In this document: positions 9,401-14,953 of the stretch, piece after piece | Layout of the letters: each line of letters starts with the position of its first letter | How positions within the stretch are numbered: the first letter of the stretch is position 1 | NCBI RefSeq assembly: GCF_020535565.1 | Contig: NZ_CP084758.1 | Location: forward strand, 3,857,001 to 3,921,000 | Direction of reading: 5' to 3' | Source: Shinella sp. XGS7 | Lineage (GTDB): Bacteria; Pseudomonadota; Gammaproteobacteria; Burkholderiales; Burkholderiaceae_C | Length of the DNA stretch: 64,000 nt | Notes under the pieces: model-generated | The model's input: the letters and a program-made list of their open reading frames with translations, nothing else | What the model was told of the DNA's origin: nothing | The model's database searches: none | Made by a program: the position numbers and the translations under genes

Positions 9401-12043
9401 GCCAATGCTCTGGGCCAGCAGCACGGGCGCACCGCCGCCCTGGGTGGTCAGCGCGCCCTTGTTGGTGACGTTGACCGTTCCCGCATGGTTGCCCGAGCCG
9501 CCGCTGCCCCCCACGCTGACCGCACCGGCCACGAACTCCGCGCCCGAGATCGCCACCGAGTAACCGCCGTGGCCGCCACCGCCGCCAATGCTCTGCGCCA
9601 CCAGGGCGCTCGCACCGGCGCCCTGGGTGGTGATGACGCCGCGTCCGAAAGCCGGGTTGCTGCTGCTGTCCTCGTTGACCAGGCTCACATTGCCGCCGGT
9701 ACCGCCCGTGGCGCCATTGCCGCCCACCGACAAGGAGCCGGCATAGCGCCCCGAGGCCGCCAGGGTGATGGCCGAGCCGCCATTGCCGCCGCCGCCGCCA
9801 ATGCTCTGCGCCACCAGGCCTTGTGAGCCTTCGCCGCTGGTGTTGATCACGCCGCCGGGGTTGTAAACCGCCACGGCGCCCGCCGACTGGCCACTGCCCC
9901 CTTTGCCGCCCACGCCCACCGAGGCGGAGCTGCCGGTGTAAGCCAGGCTCAAATCCATGGTGCTGCCGCCGGAGCCGCCGCCACCGCCAATGCTCTGGGC
10001 CAGCAACGCCGGCGATTGCGCGCCGTAGGTGCTGATGCTCTGGCCATTGCTGCTGGCAAAGACCTGGCCGCCGCTGCCGGCCGCGCCGCCGCTGCCGCCA
10101 AAGCCCAGGGACTGCGAGCCGATCAGGCTGCCGGACAGGGACATGGCGTAGCCGCCCGCGCCACCGCCGCCGCCAATGCTCTGGGCCACGATGCCAGGTG
10201 AGGCCAGGCCCGTGGTGGCAATGCGGAAGTCGCTTCGTGCCGCGGTCAGCACGGCGGTTCCGGCACAAGGGCTGAAGCTGGAGGCGAAGGTGCTGTAGTT
10301 GTTGCAGTTCACCAGCACATTGCCACCGTTGCCGCCGCCACCGCCGGCGCCGCCATGAGACACGGCAGCGCTGTCGCCGGCCAGGGCCGTGGCATAGGCC
10401 AGAGCCCCGCCCGCACTGCCGCCGCCACCGCCAATGCTTTGGGCCAGCAAGCCGGGTGAGCTGATCTCGGCAGTTCCCAGGTTTCCGACATGGGTCACCA
10501 GCACCTGCGAACCTGCGCCACCACTGCCGCCGGTGCCGCCCACGGCCATGGCCGAGGCATTGCCGAAAATGGTCGTGGCCCGGCCTTTGGCTTTGGCAAA
10601 GCCGCCCACACCGCCGCCGCCGCCAATGCTCTGGGCCACAAGGGCGATGGCACCACCTGCGCTCGAGTCATCGGCCGCCCAGCGGTCCTGTCCGCTGCAG
10701 GCCAGGCCGGTGCACAGGCTGTTCCAGTTGATGACGGTCACGGCGCCACCGTCGCCGCCCGCGCCGCCGGCGCCGCCAACGGCCGTGGTCTTGCTGCCGC
10801 TGGAAATGGCCATGCCGCCCGAGCCGCCACCGCCGCCAATCGCCTGGGCAAACAAACCGGTGCCCGAGGGCCCGAACACGGAGATGGCGCCGGTGTTGTT
10901 CACCACCACGGCGCCCGCATGCCCGGCGGCGCCGCCCTCGGCACCCAGGATGTGCAGCCCGGCACTGGCACCGGCATGGCCGCCGCCGCCGCCGACCGAT
11001 TGGGCCGCAAGGCCGAAGCCGCCCGCGGGATTGCAGTTCGCCGTGACGCTGTCACTGCAACTTGCACGGGCCCCGGATCCGACCTGCAGCGCCCCCGTGT
11101 TGTCCACGGCCAGGGTGCCGCTGTTGCCGCCCGTGCCGCCACTGCCGCTGTGGCTCTTGGTATTCACGCCGCCATCACCGCCAAAGCCGCCAATGCTCTG
11201 TGCAGACATGGCGTTGCCACCGTCGGTCAGGATCTTGCCGGTGTTGCGCAGCACCACATCACCACCGGTGCCGCCGCTTTTGCCACTGCCCGCATAGGCT
11301 TTGTTGGCCGCATCGCCGCCGGCGCCACCAGCGCCGCCACCGCTTTGGGCCAACAAGCCCAGCGCACCGAGCCCACCGCTGACCTGCAGGGAAAGCGCGT
11401 TCTCCAGGCGGACATTGCCGCCCGCACCGCCCGCCCCGCCATCGCCGCCCTTGTAGTCGTCTTTGCCGCGGGTGTTGTCGCCGCCATTGCCGCCCGCGCC
11501 CCCGTGGCTGACCGCCACCACGCCGGTGCTCGTGGTGCTGTAGACCGCCTCAGCCGGGTTGGCACCGGGCTTCACGAACACGGTCACGGCGCCGCCCGCG
11601 CCGCCTGGACGACCATCAAAATCACCCTTGCCACACTGGCCGGTGGCATCGCCATTGCCGCCCTTGCCGCCATCACCGCCGCGGCTGCCCGCGCCGATGA
11701 GCGTCCCGGGGTAGCTCAGGGACACGAGGCCGAGTTTGATCGTCTCCTCAATCGAGGGCCCGACACCGCCCGCGGTACCCGGCACGGGACCACTGACGCA
11801 AGAGCCGCCGCCGCCGGCATCCTTGCCCGCAGTGCCATTGGCGCCACTGCGCGAATCAGCGAAGTAGACGCCGGGGCCAACAGTGACCGTCTGAGGCCAG
11901 GCTGCCGTTGGTGCACACAGGCACAGAATGCCCCAACCTCGCGCCAGCATCAGCCGACGCAAAGGGCGATAGGCCGATGCCGCGTGATGCGCGTGCGCGT
12001 TTGTGACGAGGTCGGCGGCATAAGACGCGATACGTGAAGTCAT
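419..12043 (-). CDS. giant glycine-rich autotransporter adhesin
   Basis: A 3874-aa type Va secreted protein. A 50-residue N-terminus with a hydrophobic stretch (residues about 32-50) ending near AWPQT looks like an extended signal peptide. The passenger is about 44 imperfect copies of a unit centred on (L/V)xAQS(I/V)GGGGGxGG, each followed by a second Gly-rich patch LGGxGGxGG and a short beta-strand; this suggests a very long beta-helix. About residues 1383-1565 are a different, non-glycine-rich insert. The last ~280 residues (419-1262 nt) form a typical autotransporter beta-barrel ending in an aromatic residue (RYVW). The ATG start lacks a clear Shine-Dalgarno; an internal ATG at 11950 is the alternative. 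The role is inferred to be adhesion or aggregation at the cell surface. Confidence 0.85.
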   Translation of the reverse strand: MTSRIASYAADLVTNAHAHHAASAYRPLRRLMLARGWGILCLCAPTAAWPQTVTVGPGVYFADSRSGANGTAGKDAGGGGSCVSGPVPGTAGGVGPSIEETIKLGLVSLSYPGTLIGAGSRGGDGGKGGNGDATGQCGKGDFDGRPGGAGGAVTVFVKPGANPAEAVYSTTSTGVVAVSHGGAGGNGGDNTRGKDDYKGGDGGAGGAGGNVRLENALSLQVSGGLGALGLLAQSGGGAGGAGGDAANKAYAGSGKSGGTGGDVVLRNTGKILTDGGNAMSAQSIGGFGGDGGVNTKSHSGSGGTGGNSGTLAVDNTGALQVGSGARASCSDSVTANCNPAGGFGLAAQSVGGGGGHAGASAGLHILGAEGGAAGHAGAVVVNNTGAISVFGPSGTGLFAQAIGGGGGSGGMAISSGSKTTAVGGAGGAGGDGGAVTVINWNSLCTGLACSGQDRWAADDSSAGGAIALVAQSIGGGGGVGGFAKAKGRATTIFGNASAMAVGGTGGSGGAGSQVLVTHVGNLGTAEISSPGLLAQSIGGGGGSAGGALAYATALAGDSAAVSHGGAGGGGGNGGNVLVNCNNYSTFASSFSPCAGTAVLTAARSDFRIATTGLASPGIVAQSIGGGGGAGGYAMSLSGSLIGSQSLGFGGSGGAAGSGGQVFASSNGQSISTYGAQSPALLAQSIGGGGGSGGSTMDLSLAYTGSSASVGVGGKGGSGQSAGAVAVYNPGGVINTSGEGSQGLVAQSIGGGGGNGGSAITLAASGRYAGSLSVGGNGATGGTGGNVSLVNEDSSSNPAFGRGVITTQGAGASALVAQSIGGGGGHGGYSVAISGAEFVAGAVSVGGSGGSGNHAGTVNVTNKGALTTQGGGAPVLLAQSIGGGGGSGGHAIAGTVAGMGSISIGAGGSGGSGAVASSVQVNSTGAIAAQSSQVGHAPGILAQSIGGGGGQGGFSAAGALSFQGSVALAVGGGGGNAGSAGTVSIDHGASLLTRGAFSPGIQGQSLGGNGGNGGHTLAGALAGGLSLAANLGGGGGKGGTAGDVWLHIHGADQRLVTEGDQSPGVLGQSLGGAGGSGGWAVSASASMAAAPSVSLGGAGGAGGKAGLVSMTARLPVQTSGHMAPGLAAQSIGGNGGSGGFTAAGSATTIVAMATSVGGTGGSGGQGGTVNIKADAPVLTSGQQSFGLLAQSIGGNGGNGGSALSGSASTGNPSMAVSVGAAGAAGATGGTGQNAGNVAVVGRSTVITQGQGAVGVLAQSIGGGGGQGGATAAIAASASGGDPDNKSLAAAVTVGGKGAAGGAGAEASVRLLGAVQTGVPSRNSASGAAGQGDRAAGVLVQSIGGSGGQGGAASSQAIAGSAAAAVAIGGGGGSGSNAGNALLNFDAQTYLASNADLLKFYGNNPAAALKHYIEWGFGEARPTQSFNAAQYLANYSDLQASFNGDLAAATNHYVGTGFTEGRNAATPAGSAPVGLALSDSTTALVDPLIYIASHPDLIRALGNDPLAGLRHYRDWGYGEGRVTNAFNPAQYLANYADLRALYGNDTRAATVHWITTGQAEGRSASAAAGSTPVSKVVLPSVSTFGQQAPAMVAQSIGGGGGQGGAASASAVSNQHAASVAIGGFGAGGGDAGMVVVTPTGALSTTGAQSPGVLAQSIGGGGGHGGSASASADGSQGAVEAAGVAAYTGLVGSTVGKATVAVAQKFSQDSGAPSSSSAKNDNGVGASLSIGGAGGMGGKGSAVAVDSSALVSTLGELSSGLYAQSVGGGGGHGGSSTSNAKGGNSAVALSLGGSGGTGGDAGSVQVRNSGSIGTAGAQSLGVLAQSVGGGGGDGGSVSASSQAGGKAAASLGLGGSGGGGGSGGSVTLINSGSVSTWQSHAGGLFAQSVGGGGGNGGAASTAASVTPAEDDGKTSASTGTASASPNNQSNSASAGSVSGSNASKGAAAGANSGYAASLALGGAGGKAGHGGTVVVQHSGSVSTGLAVQDGVVNSIAHAPALLAQSVGGGGGQGGSSSSNADAAKSSVAISLGGLGAGGGDGGAVTVHGSAGSLSTRGALSSGLIAQSLGGGGGNGGSASSTAGQGSSASVALGLGGTAGGGGHGGAVTVCGTRQSDGSCGSALGSSISTAGVQSHGVFAQSVGGGGGSGGAVSVAATAGDASGGDNSASAGNGSSSASASSGVAVAAALGGSGGSGGYGGDVRLSIAAAVSTAGARSTALFAQSVGGGGGEAGSSSSNASSGAHAVSLALGASGGSGGRGGNVSVDLASSAQLQTRGLLSQGLMAQSVGGGGGVAGSTSATSADAGNSNTSLALGGKAGSGQDGGTVKVNSGGSISTSGWGADGLVAQSIGGGGGTGGAASSSASTGQVSAALALGGQGGASGKGGDVTVTLFAGSIKTEAEAARGLLVQSIGGGGGSGGSASSSTGGDNTKSVSLALGGQSGSSGGGQGGTVSVSTTGTATLATQGHFATALMAQSIGGGGGVGGSSQGSSTASGSSYTLGLNLGGAGGAGGNGGAVTLDLRQSNSSVSTQGLAAFGVMAQSIGGGGGVGGAAAWHQSGSLGSVSISSQLGGSGGDGGDGGSTRLLSDQTVSTAGHLAVGLLAQSVGGGGGVGAAATSSSEGSAFFGSVNLGGSGGKGGAGGTVELALGQRVSTSGNLAHAAVAQSIGGGGGLNLSRASGTVLGGGQAKAGARVLLSSSAAVETGGMGALGLVAQSIGGGGGLSTSFGSVGLGGAPGFANGGVVRLCNGLDSAGQCSGDVALFGSVSTRGPLSHGLVAQSIGGGGGLVLSPENPVQTSLRSSGAIGSDVTVWTAQAISTQGNGSAGLVAQSIGAGGGLVGDHYWATGSVTHKLSMASSTDVSTGAAVSVDASKGSQPWSTSGMNAPALVAQSIGGGGGYFAHTNLTQASRVDLSFQLGGTGGSSDGGTARVALGSRAISTADAGSLGVLAQSVAGGGGMFSWVAPTVAAPGSAASTNATLSGQLGQTGSGSRAFDASVSGSPAISTSGLHSAGLVVQSVSNGGGVALAAGRLGQGFSGTMNLGSTATGKNDWKFSGLVTAQLDGGSISTRGDMAPALVAQTVSGGGGLSLALASDAKLGGRPGSPAYPGEDQRSKPAVLVNNRAAISTTGAGSIGIVAQSVGNGGGLAYASSSATLGAGGSGGHGGTVEVNSYAPIRTSGVNAYGILAQSVGGGGGAVIGVGNALNVTYNKGSGDAGAVTVNVFADISTSGDGAHAIVAQSIAGGGGIVASGTQTTTYKGGSGKSGDVKVNYATGVKVTASGQGAHALWGSSSTDPVVEVGEGATLVGGSGVAAMYFEGPINELHNRGQVGSADGHAGRAVQTTGGDITIHNHGVLLGNLHLTEGARNEVHNHSSASMLHGGALNLGGTGTLRNDGTIMHGGEAGAATRIDGHLIQGDSGILALRMDHTTGVADQLHVTGNASLKGRLQPVLQTAHLITPGTHSLGTVFSAGGGLDASGLSVTDTAILDFRLHPQDGKLGFSMHADFSPEGMNEDVQRLGDLLAAVQTESRENFRELTARLVALPTPEALHQVYWELSGAGATTVATVGTRLSTLFGRLLTDRAGALPGAPSSGRPAQQAWVQLLGERHSASYDGAGTSDINAQLGGLAFGLETSLDADTLVGAALSSNRSRLEMSHGYQARGPGVQLGAYALREADSRWGRLYLTGSLTHSRQVLDTERRFDLTGANYRAQMRTQAWGARAETGLRINSPGWRIVPFAALHLQHFTIQAHDEEGAAQPHLALSYQRSAFTQLRSELGSAVEGQIMLQRGASLKLRGRLGWAHEAWSEHRMYAAFKTLNGRPFSVGGLMPTPDLATLSGQAELRLSPSLAVEANLQGEYGRNTRTRAGSVALRYVW
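2308..11360 (-). repeat. coding tandem repeats AQS(I/V)GGGGG
   Basis: About 44 degenerate units of roughly 55-90 codons, each carrying the AQSIGGGGG-type core. The core weakens toward the C-terminus (AQSVAGGGG, VQSVSNGGG, AQTVSGGGG), so N-proximal and central copies are better conserved than distal ones. The repeats make the locus prone to slippage and hard to assemble. Confidence 0.85.
7345..7900 (-). repeat. four-copy YLAN(Y)xDL...HY..xGxxEGR module inside the passenger
   Basis: Between two glycine units the reading frame carries four copies of a ~40-45 residue motif: YxAsxxDL, then about 10 residues with G(N/D)D or GNN, then AAxxHYxxxGxxEGR. Copies begin at YLASNADL, YLANYSDL, YIASHPDL and YLANYADL. 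The motif is familiar from secreted proteobacterial calcium-binding proteins, but I can give it no established name. It has few glycines and looks helical, unlike the surrounding beta-helix repeats. Confidence 0.8.
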
Positions 12044-12312
12044 TGCAGAGGACGGCAGCTAAGGGCAGTTGTCTGGCACCTGACCTGCCCCGATGCGTGC
12101 ACGGGTGCGTGCGTCCGGGCCGCTCGATGCAAGAGGCGGATTCGCTCGGCATCTTAAGAACGCTTCTTGAGCGGGCATCGCTGCGTTAGCGGGAGCAAAA
12201 AAACACTTTTCACGCCATCTGTTCCTGCCCCACCTCAGGCCGAGTTACCCGGAAAGTTACCCCGTCAGATACCGGGTATTGGTGGCCTTGCCCGAAAGCA
12301 AGCGGACAAAGA
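12044..12312. other. gene-free leader region of the autotransporter
   Basis: No ORF with coding character is visible. The stretch presumably holds the promoter and 5' leader of the minus-strand autotransporter gene. It contains an A7 tract near 12200 and an inverted repeat around 12253-12275 (GTTACCCGG/CCGGGTATT-like). I could not identify a convincing -35/-10 pair. Confidence 0.4.
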
Positions 12313-12347
12313 AAAAGGCCTAAGTGCTTGAATCACTTAGGCCTTTC
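12313..12347. terminator. bidirectional rho-independent terminator
   Basis: AAAGGCCTAAGTG and CACTTAGGCCTTT form a 13-bp perfect stem around a 7-nt loop, with an A run on one side and a T run on the other. It sits immediately 3' of the tRNA-like remnant when read on the minus strand, so it probably terminated that lost RNA gene. Confidence 0.8.
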
Positions 12348-12378
12348 GGTTGTCCGCGCACTTGCTTGGACCTTGTAG

Positions 12379-12401
12379 TGGTGGGCCGGCGGGAATTGAA
12401 C
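12379..12401 (-). other. remnant of a tRNA or tmRNA 3' end (possible attachment site)
   Basis: Read on the minus strand this is GTTCAATTCCCGCC followed by GGCCCACCA: a T-loop, the 3' half of a T-stem, an acceptor strand and CCA. The 5' partner of the T-stem is missing because the adjacent bases (12402 on) do not pair with it. The intact terminator lies just 3' of it. This is what remains when an element recombines at the 3' end of a tRNA or ssrA gene, or when the gene is truncated. The spacing is one base short of canonical, so decay or a false likeness is possible. Confidence 0.45.
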
Positions 12402-12587
12402 AATCCGCGCAAGCACGCATCAACATTGAATTCACGTTCCCGAAGGATAGTGAGTTACTTCAAAAGTCACTGCGTCGCTTCGCACCAACAGGTATCCCGC
12501 CTCTCCCGACCCGGGTCCTTGATGTGAATCGCCCCGGATTCAGTAGACACCTCTGAGCCTCAAACCTGAGGCCCAATAGGATGTGCC

Positions 12588-12866
12588 ATGAGTAAGCAGC
12601 GATACCCCGAAGAATTCAAGATCGAAGCGATCAAGCAGATCACCGAGCGCGGGCACAAGGTGGCCGACGTGTCGGCAAGGCTCGGCGTGAGCCAGCACAG
12701 CCTGTATGAGTGGATCAAGGCGCGCCGCATGCCCGCCGGCGAGCGTCAGGTCCAGCTGTCGCAAGCCGACGAGTTGCGTCGTCTGAAGGCTGAGCTCAAG
12801 CGCGTGACCGAGGAGCGTGACATCCTAAAAAAGGCCGCAGCGTACTTTGCCAAGCAGTCCGGGTGA
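12588..12866 (+). CDS. IS3-family transposase OrfA
   Basis: A 92-aa DNA-binding subunit of the IS3 transposase. The N-terminal half has the helix-turn-helix of the family (KVADVSARLGVSQHSLYEWIK), and the C-terminal third is a leucine-zipper-like helix (DELRRLKAELKRVTEERDILKKA) used for multimerisation. It overlaps orfB by 4 bases, with orfB in the -1 frame. Intact and of normal length. Confidence 0.93.
   Translation: MSKQRYPEEFKIEAIKQITERGHKVADVSARLGVSQHSLYEWIKARRMPAGERQVQLSQADELRRLKAELKRVTEERDILKKAAAYFAKQSG
12827..12833 (+). other. programmed -1 frameshift heptamer A-AAA-AAG
   Basis: AAAAAAG lies in the zero frame as A AAA AAG (codons Leu CTA, Lys AAA, Lys AAG), the classic IS3-family slippery site. 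It is about 33 bases before the orfA stop. Slippage would fuse OrfA to OrfB, giving the active transposase OrfAB. Confidence 0.85.
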
Positions 12867-13738
12867 AGTACGCGTTCATCGAGCTCCATGAGCGGGAGCA
12901 CAGCGTGCGGCGCCTGTGTCAGGTCATGAAGGTGCACCCCAGCGGCTACTACGCCTGGAAGGCCGCGCCTGCGAGCCCTCGGGCCAAGGACGATCAGCGG
13001 CTGCTGGGCCTGCTCAAGCATGCATGGCTGGAGAGCGGCGGCGTGTACGGCTACCGCAAGCTCACGCTGGATATGCGCGATCTGGGCGAGCGCTGCGGTA
13101 AGCATCGCGTGGCCCGATTACTCCGGCTTGAAGGGCTGCGCTCGCAGACCGGCTATCGACGCCGCCCTGGCATGCGCGGCGGCCAACCTGCTGTCGTAGC
13201 CCCCAACCATCTGCAGCGCCAGTTCGCGGTGGCCGAGCCCAATCAGTCCTGGGTGACCGACATCACGTACATCCGCACCCATGAGGGCTGGCTCTATCTG
13301 GCCGTGGTGGTCGATCTGTTCTCGCGCCAGGTGGTAGGCTGGTCAATGGGCAGTCGCATTGACACAGTCCTTGTGCTTGACGCACTGATGATGGCCTTGT
13401 GGCGTCGCCAGCCCAGGCAGCCGGTCACGGTGCATTCGGACCAGGGCAGCCAGTTCACAGGCCACGACTGGCAGGACTTCCTGCGCGACCACAACCTGGT
13501 CAGCAGCATGAGCCGTCGAGGCAACTGCCACGACAACGCCGTGGCCGAGAGCTTCTTCCAACTGCTCAAGCGCGAGCGCGTTCGCCGCCAGACCTACCTG
13601 ACCCGCGATGACGCAAGAGCGGACGTCTTCAACTACATCGAGATGTTCTACAACCCCAAGCGCCGTCACGGCAGTGCCGGAGATACTTCACCGGCAGAGT
13701 TCGAGCGCCGCCATTCCCAACGGCTCAAAGGTGTCTAG
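12863..13738 (+). CDS. IS3-family transposase OrfB (DDE integrase core)
   Basis: A 291-aa catalytic part of the transposase. The HTH_21-like region with GVYGYRKL (about residues 54-61) is followed by the rve integrase core. The DDE triad is visible as WVTDITY, HSDQGSQF and NAVAESFF. It begins with GTG overlapping the end of orfA and is probably made mainly as the OrfAB fusion. There is no premature stop, so the element may still be active. Confidence 0.93.
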   Translation: MKYAFIELHEREHSVRRLCQVMKVHPSGYYAWKAAPASPRAKDDQRLLGLLKHAWLESGGVYGYRKLTLDMRDLGERCGKHRVARLLRLEGLRSQTGYRRRPGMRGGQPAVVAPNHLQRQFAVAEPNQSWVTDITYIRTHEGWLYLAVVVDLFSRQVVGWSMGSRIDTVLVLDALMMALWRRQPRQPVTVHSDQGSQFTGHDWQDFLRDHNLVSSMSRRGNCHDNAVAESFFQLLKRERVRRQTYLTRDDARADVFNYIEMFYNPKRRHGSAGDTSPAEFERRHSQRLKGV

Positions 13739-13777
13739 GGAATCCGGGGCGATTCAATGACGATTCGCCGCGCCCCC

Positions 13778-13890
13778 TGATTCGCTCCGGATTCCCGAGA
13801 CACTTTTGAGCCGGAAGGGACAGGCTGTCTGCTCGACTTTGGGCAGTCCAGCTGAGGCTCGAAGGTGTCTACTTGACCCGAGACGATTCA
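13778..13890 (+). mobile_element. 113-bp mini-element with IS3-type ends
   Basis: A left-type end at 13778-13810 matches the neighbouring IS left end at about 26 of 33 positions, and a right-type end at 13858-13890 matches its right end at about 25 of 33. Only 47 bases lie between them, with no coding capacity. It starts 21 bp beyond the complete IS and has no target duplication. It is a MITE-like internally deleted derivative, or fused ends, of a related but not identical IS. Confidence 0.7.
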
Positions 13891-13897
13891 ATAGGGG

Positions 13898-13913
13898 TAG
13901 TTCAAAAGAACTA
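13898..13913. promoter_or_regulatory. TAGTTC-N4-GAACTA dyad upstream of Crp/Fnr-like gene
   Basis: A perfect inverted repeat TAGTTC-AAAA-GAACTA, 121 bp upstream of the regulator start at 14035. The same dyad with a different spacer recurs at 43984-43999, upstream of another Crp/Fnr gene. This could be an operator; its binding protein is unknown. Confidence 0.45.
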
Positions 13914-14034
13914 GATCGGAACCCCACCGAGGGCACGTTGCGACGGATCAAATCCACAAAGTTGGCCGTTGTGTTCGACTCCATGAGCTTCGTGATGACA
14001 CGCCGAAGCTGACACGACCACAGCGGAGATAGCC

Positions 14035-14886
14035 ATGCACACTGCCCCTTCTCAGAACGCAAGTCAGCCCAACCACATCCCTTCGGCGATCGCGATGTCC
14101 GCGATGCCGCAAACACAAATATTCCCCAATCTAGCCGCTGATCAAACTGGAGTCTCAGCACATTCAAGCTCAAGCCTGTACGCAGTTCTTTTGAGCAAAC
14201 TGATCATCAAGGCATGCATTCCCGTCCAGGTTTCTCATGAGTCGGCCATCGCCATGGCGGGTCTTGGAACCTTGCACAAATTTGCCAGCCAAAGCACAGT
14301 GCTGGAAGGGGGCATCGCTCCGGCAAAGAGCCTTTGGCTCCTCGTAGAAGGTCAGACCTGTCTCGGCAAGACGGATCGTTCGGGCAGATGGTGGCAAAGC
14401 ATGGCGTTGGGCCCCGGCGAATGGATAGACGTCAGCAGTGCGTGGACCAACAGTCCCTACTCGGAAACTGCACGCGCACTCACTTCAAGCCTGGTCCATG
14501 AATTCCCAATCGAGGAGGTCGAAGCACATTGCTTGCGAGATCGTTCCCTGGCCCGCGCACTTCTTGCCAGCGTTGCGTCAAAGGCATGCCGGTCTACGCT
14601 GCAAAGGCAAGCACTGCTAACAGAGGACGCCAACACACGAATAGCGTCGTGGTTACTCGAGTGCAGCGAAGCATCTCACGAAGCCCATGACGCCGAAATC
14701 TCGCTAAAACAGCAGAAGCGAGATATTGCGTCCCAGTTGGGCTTAACGCCCGAAACACTGTCTCGAGGGCTTCGCAGACTTCAGGAGATGGGACTGCTGA
14801 TCATGAGGGGCTACAGAATCAAGCTGCCGGACCTCAGGGCCCTGCGCATACAGGCCGGCGCTCAATTCGACAACCAATTGCCCTAG
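14035..14886 (+). CDS. Crp/Fnr-family transcriptional regulator
   Basis: A 283-aa protein. Residues about 55-180 have the pattern of a cyclic-nucleotide-binding-like jelly roll (GLGTLHKFASQSTVLEGG...SLWLLVEGQTCLGKTD), and residues about 225-265 are a winged helix with recognition region DIASQLGLTPETLSRGLRRLQEMG. There is no N-terminal Fnr cysteine cluster; its five cysteines are scattered. A GGAGAT Shine-Dalgarno precedes the ATG, and a ~50-residue Ser/Gln-rich N-terminus is unusual. The DNA is visibly AT-richer than the genes on either side, and mobile debris lies just upstream, so acquisition by transfer is likely. It ends 67 bp from the convergent second nosL-like gene. Confidence 0.8.
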   Translation: MHTAPSQNASQPNHIPSAIAMSAMPQTQIFPNLAADQTGVSAHSSSSLYAVLLSKLIIKACIPVQVSHESAIAMAGLGTLHKFASQSTVLEGGIAPAKSLWLLVEGQTCLGKTDRSGRWWQSMALGPGEWIDVSSAWTNSPYSETARALTSSLVHEFPIEEVEAHCLRDRSLARALLASVASKACRSTLQRQALLTEDANTRIASWLLECSEASHEAHDAEISLKQQKRDIASQLGLTPETLSRGLRRLQEMGLLIMRGYRIKLPDLRALRIQAGAQFDNQLP

Positions 14887-14953
14887 TCCGCCTGATTTTT
14901 TCCATCCATTAGAAGCGCTGATCCATCGGCATGGGAACTTTCTAAAGATGGCT

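Larger units (their letters stand above)
12525..13756 (+). mobile_element. IS3-family insertion sequence, complete
   Basis: This 1232-bp element has 33-bp imperfect terminal inverted repeats at 12525-12557 and 13724-13756; both share TGAATCGCCCCGGATTC at the outer end and TAGACACC inside. It ends in TG...CA. A 3-bp target duplication ATG is present at 12522-12524 and 13757-13759, so the insertion is simple and recent enough to be unscarred. It carries overlapping orfA and orfB with a slippery site between them. Confidence 0.95.

Noticed and set aside
2192-11297. Long open frames on the plus strand opposite the autotransporter (up to 922 codons)
   Set aside because: They mirror GC-rich glycine codons of the real gene, have Ala/Arg/His-rich nonsense composition and no domain or start signal.
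2308-11360. CRISPR-like array suggested by the regular repeats
   Set aside because: Repeats are in frame, variable in spacing and encode AQSIGGGGG motifs; there are no constant direct repeats with unique spacers.
12324-12556. Two short plus-strand frames (67-68 codons) before the IS
   Set aside because: They cross the terminator, the tRNA remnant and the IS inverted repeat; no coding character.
13754-14173. 139-codon minus-strand frame across the mini-element and regulator start
   Set aside because: It runs through IS-type ends and the opposite regulator gene, with no recognisable domain or start signal.
14035-14886. Assignment of the AT-rich regulator as Fnr
   Set aside because: It lacks the N-terminal cysteine cluster and the usual Fnr length and sequence.
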